A program made the position numbers and the translations under genes. A DNA stretch of 64,000 nt, taken from the NCBI GenBank assembly GCA_007922225.1, contig ML679970.1, positions 38,795,460 to 38,859,459 of the forward strand, read 5' to 3'. A model generated the notes under the pieces. That model saw only the letters and a program-made list of their open reading frames with translations. It was not told the DNA's origin and did no database searches. This stretch comes from Emydura subglobosa. Its lineage: Eukaryota; Chordata; Testudines; Chelidae. Positions 56,840 through 64,000 of the stretch are shown one piece after another (positions within the stretch are counted from its first letter, which is position 1; each line of letters starts with the position of its first letter).

Positions 56840-57775
56840 TATCACAGCACCTGCAGAGTCAGTGGTATCATAACACCTGCAGAGGCCAGTACAACCTATG
56901 TACAGCATGGTGTGGTAAGGAAGCCATCAGGCAAATTATGCATCTGCATAGACCCAAAGCCACTGAAGTAGGCATTGATAAGATGCCACTGTCTACTGCT
57001 CACAACTGAGGACATCTTGCCAGAACTTTCCAAAGCCAGAATCTTTATGATCTGTGAGGTAAGGAACAGGTTTTGGCACATCAGGCTGGAAAAAGAGTCA
57101 GGCATAAACTATTTGGTTGCTACAGATGGCTGTACATGCTGATGGGCATAAGCCCAGCATCAGAGATGGTCCCGAGAAGACTCACCCAAGCACTGGAAGG
57201 ATAGCTTGTGATGAAAATAACTGCAGATGATATCCTCATTGTAGGTGAAAGTAACAGTTATACAGTAGCTGAATGAGACCAGGACAGAAAACAACAAGGT
57301 CTCCTACAGCCATGCAGGGACTAGAACATAAAACTCAACTCAGAAAAAAATGTTACTGAAACAGCATGAGGTGACATACATTGGACATCTGCTCACTGCA
57401 GAGGAATTGAAAGCAGATCTCAACAAAATGAAGGCAGTCAGTGACACATCAGCTCCAGTGCATATAAAAGGGGTACAGCGCTTTATAGGAATGATAAATT
57501 TTCTGTCCACTCCTGGCTGCAGTAGCAGAACCCATACATCAGCTCACAAGGCAAGATGTGGAGTCGGACTGGGCAGGTCACCAGCTCCAAGTATTTGATA
57601 TGCTGAAACAAATAACAGATGCGCTAGCCTGAAGTTCCACCAAACAGGAGAGCCACTGACACTCCAGTGTGATGCATCAGAGAAAAGATTGGGTGTAGCT
57701 CTTTTGCAGGAGCAACCACTCACTTACGCCAGCAGAGTCCTGTCAAGGACAGATATACACCCAACTAGAAGAGGT
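56840..57775 (+). pseudogene. Gypsy reverse transcriptase and RNase H start, decayed
   Basis: Reading across frames: VRKPSGKLCICIDPKPLK (RT motifs 1-2, about 56917-56970), TEDILPELSKARIF, NRFWHIRLEKES, ITADDILIVGESNS (catalytic DD, about 57218-57260), YIGHLLTAEELKADLNKMKA and GVQRFIGMINFLS (57370-57510). The RNase H opening follows: CDASEKRLGVALLQEQPLTY (57670-57730). Stops and small indels are frequent. It copied the element's RNA in the intact ancestor. It is cut off by the DIRS end at about 57778. Confidence 0.7.
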
Positions 57776-57777
57776 GG

Positions 57778-60730
57778 ATACCCACTTTGTCCAGTAACTA
57801 GAGTTCTTTGAGGTGTGTCCCTCTGTGGTTGCTCCACTTCGGGAGTGCATGTGCCGCCTTTGGAAGATATTTGGTAGCAGTTCCCATTTGGCTTGCACAC
57901 GTGCCCTACACATCCTCATACCCCATCCAAAGGACACACAGGGCAAACTGCCCTCAGTTCCTTCTCTGTCACAAAGTTCCGTAGTGAAAACTCCAAAGAG
58001 AGGGGAAGGAGGATGGGGTACCCCCAGAGGGACACATCTCAAAGAACTCCATTTACTACACTACTTCTACTTCTTCAAGTAGTGTCCCTATGGATGCTCC
58101 ACTTCAAGTGATTTCTGAGAAGTTTCTCCATAAGAAGGAGAGCGCTTTGGAACAGAGTACAGTACTGAAGAGAAAACTGCACTGGTAACTGCAGCATCTG
58201 ATCTAGAGACACGAACCAGACCATAATGGCTGGAGAAAGTATGTACAAAGGTCTAGGCTGCAACAGATTTCAGTAACTGGAACCTCTTCCAGGAATGCCA
58301 CAGACATAGACTGACCCTGTAGAATAAGCTATTACTCTAGAAAGAGGTTGAATGTCAGCCAGATCATAACATGCAATAATATACCCCAAGATCCATCTTG
58401 AAAATTTTTGAGTGGAGAGTGCCAATCCTTTGGATCTGTCCATAACTGAAACAAAGAAAGACCACCTTCTGAACAGTTTGGTTCTCTCCAGATAGAAGAC
58501 TAACACCCTTCTGACATTAAGGATATGGAAGGCAGTTTCTTGTCTAGTCTGATGTGCTTTTCAGAAAATAACTGGGAGATAAATGGTCTGATTAATATGA
58601 AATTCAGAAGACATCTTTGACAGAAACTTGGAATTGGATCGCAACTTACCTTTTCCTCGAAAAACACAGTAAAAGGAGGGCCTGCCATTAAAACCCTCAG
58701 TTCTTTTACCTTCCAGGCAGTAGTGGTAGTCACCAAGAAAGCTATTTTCTTGGATAAGTAAATCGATTAAGAAATCATAGCTAATGGCTCAAAAGGGTTT
58801 GTTTGTTTTTAAAGGCAATTAAGAACCAGGTTCAAGTCCCATATTGAAGTACATTCTCTAATCTGATGCAAAAAAATCATCAGTCCTCTGAAAAATCTTG
58901 AGATTGCAAGATGAACAAAGATCAAAAAATCTTCTACAAATGAGTGAAAGGGTGTCACTGCTGTCAAGTGAACCATGGCGAATCACAGTGAAACTGAAGT
59001 CCTTAATTCCAACAAGTAGTCAAGGATGGTGAAACGAGAAGTAAACAGGAGAGACTTGTTGATAGGTATACCAATAGTAAAATATCTTCCATGTTTAAGG
59101 TAAGTTTTTCTGGTAGACATTTTCTGCTGTTTAACAATATATGTTGCACCTATCTTGAACAGGAAGTCTCTGTCCCCGAGAACCATCTAGGAGCCAGACC
59201 TGGAGTAGCAAAACTTTCAGATTATTATCCCAATCTGATCAGCATGCTGAGACAACAGACATCAATTAGCTGGAAGTCTCATCAGTGGACAAGCAGTATG
59301 AGGTAAGGATACCAAATTTGTCTCAACCAGGTCGGTGCAATAAAAATGACTCTGGCCTTGCCTTGTTTGATTTTGTTCATACTTTCAAAAGTAATGTTGT
59401 CGGTGAATATGCATAAAGAAGGCCCCTCATCCATGAGATGTGGAAGGCATCCCCAAGTGATTGAGGGTGTATAGTCCACTATTTAGCAAAATTTCTTGCA
59501 TTTTGTGTTGGCGGCAGACGCAAAGAGGTCCACCTCTGCAAGCCCCCACATTAATATTATGTTGTTGAGGACTCGTGAGTCCAGCTCCCATTTCTAATTT
59601 TGGAAGAACTGCCTGCTGAGGTCATAAACCATGGTCTTTGAACATCTGATAGGTAAAAAAACCTGAGAACGCTGGATCTGACAGGGCTGAGCAGGCCATT
59701 GCGCCATGACTTGAGGCTCTAAAGCAGTGGTTCTCAACCTATTTAGCATTGTGGGCTACATCCAATACTACCTGTATGGCTCTGAGGATGTCACATGGGC
59801 TGCAGCTGTGTCGTGACTGGGCCGCAGGTTGAGAACCAATGCTCTAAAGTGAAAGTCCCTGATCTGTAGAGAGAGAGGTCTTCTCTTGACCTGTCTGATC
59901 TGAAGAGGAGAAGGTACTCCGCTGAATAATGGAGAGAAGGTGTGTCCGAAACATTGAGACTGATTAGAGATATCCACTAGTTTCAAATGTAAAGATATCA
60001 GTGCCGACAGTGGTGCTGGAATGAAGTCACCTCTACCACGATTTAAATCAGCTGGTGCTGTTAAGACTTCCATCAACAGGGCTGATGTTGGTTCTGTTGC
60101 ATATATTGGAATTGGTATAACAACATTTGGTACACATGACTAAAAATACCAGTAACAGGCACTGAGGCACTGTGCTTCTTCAGTACTTAGCCAGAGCCAA
60201 ACTGACGTCACTTACCCCTGGTGGATGAGCAGGTTTAGTGTTCTGTTCCCTGAACAAAAAAGATTTGGGACTCTCCTTATGGGAAGAAACAGACTGGTGC
60301 CAACACCCTGAGTGTTGCATGCTAGCAAGTAGGGTCATTGGCTGACAAACACTTAGAAGAAGCAGGATCCATATTGAAAGTCAATCCTCACTCTTCAGGG
60401 TTTGAAGTTCTTCTCACTGATTGTTTGAGGAAGTATAACCTCAAGCAAGTGTCCTTGGACTTTCTTGTTCTTGTTAAGAAGGAATGACATGCCAAGCAGC
60501 AGTCTGCCACACAGCTATCAATGAGACAAAATAAACTGTGGCTGTCCATGGGTGGAATGAGATTAGTGGACAGCCATTGTTTGAAGCCTGAAGGCTTTAA
60601 ATCCACCACTATGACCTGGAAAGTTGCACAGAGTGCAAAGGGACAAATAAAATTTAGGTTTTTTGGGTTTTTTAAAAAGAAGAAAAAAAAGGGGGCCAGA
60701 AATTTAAAGGGAGTTAAGCCTAACTAGTTA
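57778..60730 (-). pseudogene. Old DIRS copy, degenerate, RT deleted
   Basis: The terminal repeat and internal complementary region lie at 57784-58110 (CCAGTAACTAGAGTTCTTTG; CTTCTTCAAGTAGTGTCCCT). The recombinase runs 58130-58990: ERTKLFRRWSFFVSVMDRSK, ALSTQKFSRWILGYI and IAYSTGSVYV, where the catalytic H-x-x-R has become Y-x-x-G, and upstream TAWKVKELRVL, where the first Arg is Lys. The methylase-like and RNase H part follows (59150-59700), then Gag-like sequence (59850-60600). The RT region is missing. A hAT MITE is nested at 59725. Confidence 0.65.
59725..59841. mobile_element. hAT-type MITE (117 bp) with perfect 8-bp target duplication
   Basis: Left end CAGTGGTTCTCAACC, right end GGTTGAGAACCAATG, flanked on both sides by CTCTAAAG (59717-59724 and 59842-59849). 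It is a shorter relative of the MITE at 27331. Confidence 0.88.
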
Positions 60731-61287
60731 TCTAATTTGTAACTGAAGCAGATTCCAGTAAGTGGATGGACGCTGCTCCATCTAACGGCCATGGGTGGTA
60801 AAAATGACGGTAGCTGCTCTGGCCTTTATGCCAGTGGCAAGGGACGGTAGGGGAGGGGGGAGGGCACACATGACACAGGTGTGGCCCTGCAGACACTGCT
60901 ATTTGAATATTTTTACCTTGTGCACATGAAATGCATGCACAAATAGAGTGGGATCTACACAAACAGTCAAAAAAGAAATAATTTCCCATCTTCTGTTTTC
61001 TAAGTGTATAATACATGCAATGAGCATTTAAAAATTAAAACTATAAAAAGTATTTGATAATGTCCCTTTTATTGCAAAAAATCAATGAATCTGGAAGATT
61101 ATTTCAATTTTCTTACGTTAACATTTCATTAACATTGAGCAGAAATATACAATTTTCATTTTCCTCAATATATAGGAAAGAACGAATTTGTATTTGTTTT
61201 CAGAGTGACTGACTTCAGTCAAACAATCTGCAAGAGAAGTCTCAGTTCACAGTTAGATAAGGAAAGAGAATAAGAATCCATACGTAC
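60731..61287. other. Intronic sequence, no gene seen
   Basis: DOCK3 intron downstream of exon A. GC-rich at 60770-60880, otherwise AT-rich. Confidence 0.5.
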
Positions 61288-61369
61288 TGTGAAAAGGCCA
61301 CACATCCGTTCTATCTTCTCTGGATTCCTCGGGCCTCCGTTCTTGTTTAACCTCACCAGAAACCGCTCA
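61288..61369 (-). CDS. DOCK3: DOCK3 coding exon A (82 nt), upstream of DHR-1
   Basis: Read on the minus strand, this exon starts after a pyrimidine-rich acceptor ending TTTTTAG (61370-61376) and stops before a GTACGT donor (61282-61287). It encodes one base of a split Ser codon plus 27 codons, reading ERFLVRLNKNGGPRNPEK, then IERMCGLFT. I recognise this as the DOCK family segment between the N-terminal SH3 domain and DHR-1. DOCK3 has a matching NKNGGPRNPEK stretch, while the paralogue DOCK4 differs here as I recall it. DOCK3 is a cytoplasmic guanine nucleotide exchange factor that activates Rac1 with ELMO and is mainly neuronal. The exon ends at a codon boundary and joins directly to exon B (Asp-Leu-Ser-Ser), 15.4 kb downstream. 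The exon call is very secure; the paralogue choice is less so. Confidence 0.93.
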
Positions 61370-62064
61370 CTAAAAAGCAAAGGACACAAAGGAACACAAG
61401 TTGCAACAAACTTAAATACAAAAGAATAAACACATTTCAAAATGTGTGTTACACCCTGTCATTTTTTTAATTTTTCAAAGCATAAGGAACTTTATTCAGT
61501 GACTCAGGTAGAATTACATTGTGAAGCCAGGAGTAATTATTGTAGAAGGCTTTATTTTCAGGAAGTACCTCTCCGTGAAAAGCTACAGTGCTGATGAATC
61601 TCAATGGCAGATTATCATACTAAAATAACAGATTTGTGTTAAGGCTATTTTTCAAGTGCGTGAAGTCACATGACCCAAGACTACAATAACAGGAATGTTG
61701 CAGTGCAGGATTGATGTCCATTGACAGAGCTGTTTGAAGTCAGAAGGTACGTCAGGTAAAACCAAAGTGCATTTAGAGAGCTGTGTGAAGGAAACTTACA
61801 CAGCACCTACCTACATGGTGCTTGGTTCAAGTTAGTTCTGTCTGCCTTTCGCTTTCATGACCACTGAAATTCACTCAAAAATGTAAGAATTAAAACAAAA
61901 TGATACAGAGATGAGGATAGTATATCTGAATGCTTACTTGTTCTAAACAAAATTAATTAAAATAAATACTGTACTAATTCTTGCATCTCAGGACCTGATT
62001 TACCAAAATCTTTAATCATTTGCAAATTGAACAGCCCTTGTGCAAGCCAGGACAGAGTCTAAAT
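61370..62064. other. Intronic sequence upstream of exon A, no gene seen
   Basis: AT-rich. It ends with GTCTAAAT (62057-62064), the likely target octamer of the hAT element that follows. Confidence 0.5.
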
Positions 62065-64000
62065 CACTGGTTCCCAAAGTGGTCGATATCGACCCCCAGG
62101 GGTCGATTTTGACTTTCAGGGGGTCCGTGTCAGCAACAAAAAAATTTGGGGGTCCACGATATGTAAATGGGGGTCCACCCACCGAAATCATTATTTCAGG
62201 CGTTTCGTAAACTTTTAAGTAGATATTTTAAATCTGAAATAATTAATTATATGAGTAGGTATGATAAGTTTTGGACTTTGTTATTATAATTCTTGCAAAT
62301 CACAAAAATTACAATATAGCTTCTAAAAATAAAGATAATAGTTTTCACAATGTTTTTTATTGAAAATTGTAATTTTTTGAATTATCACGGTATTTCTTGC
62401 TGATATTTAAACCTAATTTTTCCCGCGTATTATTAAAATATGACAAAATCAAATAATTATTGGTTCACAAGATTATTTAGGTATCTGCTTCGTAGTGTTC
62501 TATGATTACGTACAAGTTTCTACAAGTTTTCATACCAGCATCGCATCGAGCAACCGCGCTCAGTGAATAAAGTTTGTCCAGACTTGTTCAGACCAAAACT
62601 TTTGCACGGACATGTTAAATTAGGCAATTATAAATAGGAGTGTTAGAATCAAACATTGATTATTTCTATTCTGAATTTTGAGAAGAAAAGTGGTTAAAAA
62701 ATATTAACTTTATTTAGTGCAAAATACAGATGCAAATCAAAGTGAATCAAAAACATCTTGTTTAGGAGTGCCTAAGGAAAGTAAGTACAAACTTTTAGTT
62801 AGTCATCCAGATTGCGGTCTCGGCCGCATTTTTTAGTTAAATATTTCAAATAAAGATAATACCTGCTAAAACATATGACCAAAAACCCTAATTGCATGCT
62901 CGAACAAAAAATTAAAGAAATAGTCAATGCTTCAGATATAGTAAAAAATAATTATTTCCTACTTTTTAAGGTTTGTTTTTGTTTGTGTAGGCGTTTTTTT
63001 AAAGATTTTGTGTTAAAGGAGTAGGAATTGTTCGGATACTTTTTCAATTTTCATTATACTTAGTTTTAATGTAAGTGCCTCAATAGGGTCTTACCCCAGT
63101 CAATTAATTTTAAATTTTTTATCTTATGAGATTTAAATAGCTTGTTTTTTGTCGACAGATATCTTCTACTCAACATGGCAGAGGCTAAAAAAAAATGTAG
63201 GCAGTATAGCATTGATTATTTGAAGTTCGGCTTTATTCCATCACTGTCAGACAAACATTTGCCCATGTGTCTTTTGTGAAACAAAGTTTTAAGCAACGAC
63301 GCTATGAAACCATCCACGCTGGAGGATCATCTGAGAAGGTTGCATCCTGATAAAACAGGCAAAGATTTGACATACTTTAAAACACTGAAAGAAAAACTTC
63401 AGAAGAGAATCACGCTAGACAGCATGTTTGCTTCAACGTCAAAAACAGACGACGATGGTTTGCTGGCGTCTTACAATATTTCATTACTCATAGCAAAATC
63501 AGGAAAGCCTCATACTATCGGAGAACAGCTGATTTTGCCAGCCGTTGAGGAGGTTTTAAAAACTGTTCTACATAAACCTGCATATGATATACTCAAAAAA
63601 ATTCCTTTGAGCGACAACACAGTTCAAAGACGTATTAACGAAATGAGTCACGACGTGGAAAGCTTCTTGTGTAATTATCTAAAAACAAACCATTTTTCCC
63701 TTCAAGTCGACAAGTCAACTTTACCTGGTAATGAAGCACTATTAATGGCATATGTTCGTTTTGTTATGGAGCAAGAAATCCATCAAGAATTGCTTTTTGC
63801 GAAAACTTTGACAACAGATACTAAAGGCGAATCAATATTTAATGTTTTAAAAGATTATTTCATGGAAAAAGCGATCCCCTTAACAACTATAATATCAGTA
63901 GCAGCAGATGGAGCACCAGCCATGTTTGGTCGCTATCGCGGTTTTATAAGCTATTTAAAACAAAATGTACCTGGTATATTTGCAATTCACTGCGTCATTC
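62065..64000 (+). mobile_element. hAT transposon, 5' part, runs off the window
   Basis: It begins CACTGGTTCCCAAAGTGG, the usual hAT end, preceded by the TCTAAA-containing octamer GTCTAAAT. About 1.1 kb of AT-rich leader precedes a transposase frame at 63175. The 3' end is outside the window. Confidence 0.8.
63175..64000 (+). pseudogene. hAT transposase (Buster/ZBED5-like group), one in-frame stop, partial at window end
   Basis: ATG at 63175 opens a frame that continues for 275 codons to the window end with one interruption, TGA at codon 35 (63277-63279). The N-terminus KKKCRQYSIDYLKFGF resembles the BED-finger start of vertebrate hAT proteins; the stop sits where the second Cys of the finger (MCLL-C) is expected, and the finger His pair is in LEDHLRRLH. 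The catalytic core shows LQVDKSTLPGNEALLMAYVR (first Asp), TTDTKGESIFNVLKDYF, then AADGAPAMFGRYRGF (second Asp) and the start of the HC-x-x-H motif (HCVI). In intact elements this enzyme cuts and pastes the transposon with 8-bp duplications. The otherwise open frame suggests a recent insertion or constrained copy. Confidence 0.82.

Larger units (their letters stand above)
54325..57775 (+). mobile_element. Ty3/gypsy retrotransposon (second type), degenerate, split by an LTR
   Basis: The order on the plus strand is primer-binding-like TGGTGGCAGCGTCGG (54332), gag, protease, RT, then RNase H start, with a nested LTR at 55785-56765. The end at about 57775 is abrupt, where a DIRS terminus begins. 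No intact frame remains. Confidence 0.75.

Noticed and set aside
61288..61369. Assignment to DOCK4 instead of DOCK3
   Set aside because: The NKNGGPRNPEK, RMLLNDSKKG and FNRGV..TRKLGFPDVIMPG stretches agree better with DOCK3 from memory; a database search would be decisive.
1..64000. tRNA genes, CRISPR arrays or prokaryotic operons
   Set aside because: No cloverleaf-type sequence or regularly spaced direct repeat array was noticed, and the spliced gene structure is eukaryotic.

Overview
The window is vertebrate nuclear DNA, most likely from a turtle (a non-avian reptile). It shows spliced exons with canonical splice sites, introns of many kilobases, and a dense repeat load: DIRS tyrosine-recombinase retrotransposons, CR1 LINEs, Penelope-like elements, a Sushi-type chromovirus, another Ty3/gypsy element, solo LTRs and hAT transposons. 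No prokaryotic gene organisation is present. The species call rests on recognising the repeat families and is an inference.

The only host gene is DOCK3, on the minus strand. Five exons are found: 61288-61369, 45777-45837, 44738-44885, 25262-25350 and 16588-16713. Each has an AG acceptor and a GT donor, their phases join without a break, and together they encode about 168 residues of the segment between the SH3 domain and the start of the DHR-1 (C2) domain. Everything else is intronic or repeat-derived. The next exon (start of DHR-1) was not found in 1-16587.

Layout. 1-5080: intron with a 1.1 kb terminal-inverted-repeat element and a 606-bp solo LTR. 5081-10484: DIRS copy 1, inserted into an old MIR-like SINE and lacking about 780 bp of its recombinase. 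10485-16587: intron with palindromes and a third, degraded DIRS fragment. 16883-23068: DIRS copy 2, full length, ending only 169 bp before a DOCK3 splice acceptor. 23069-32612: intron with hAT MITE, Penelope, CR1, solo LTR and 5S-derived SINE insertions. 32613-35970: a chromovirus with two LTRs whose protease/RT core is deleted. 35975-41840: Penelope fragments (one with a hammerhead-like fold, one an inverted dimer with target duplication) and LINE pieces. 46340-46765: a plus-strand DIRS 3' end. 47935-50800: a decayed CR1. 51755-60730: a nested pile of old DIRS, gypsy, ERV-type LTRs and a hAT MITE. 62065-64000: the 5' part of a hAT transposon whose transposase frame is broken by one stop codon.

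There is no operon-like cooperation. The biology is a large neuronal gene whose introns have accumulated transposons of at least six mechanisms. Copies 1 and 2 of DIRS lie in the sense orientation of DOCK3. The most informative structures are the two DIRS copies (inverted ends plus an internal region that matches the two ends joined), the Penelope ribozyme-like motif, and the hAT copy with its near-intact frame.
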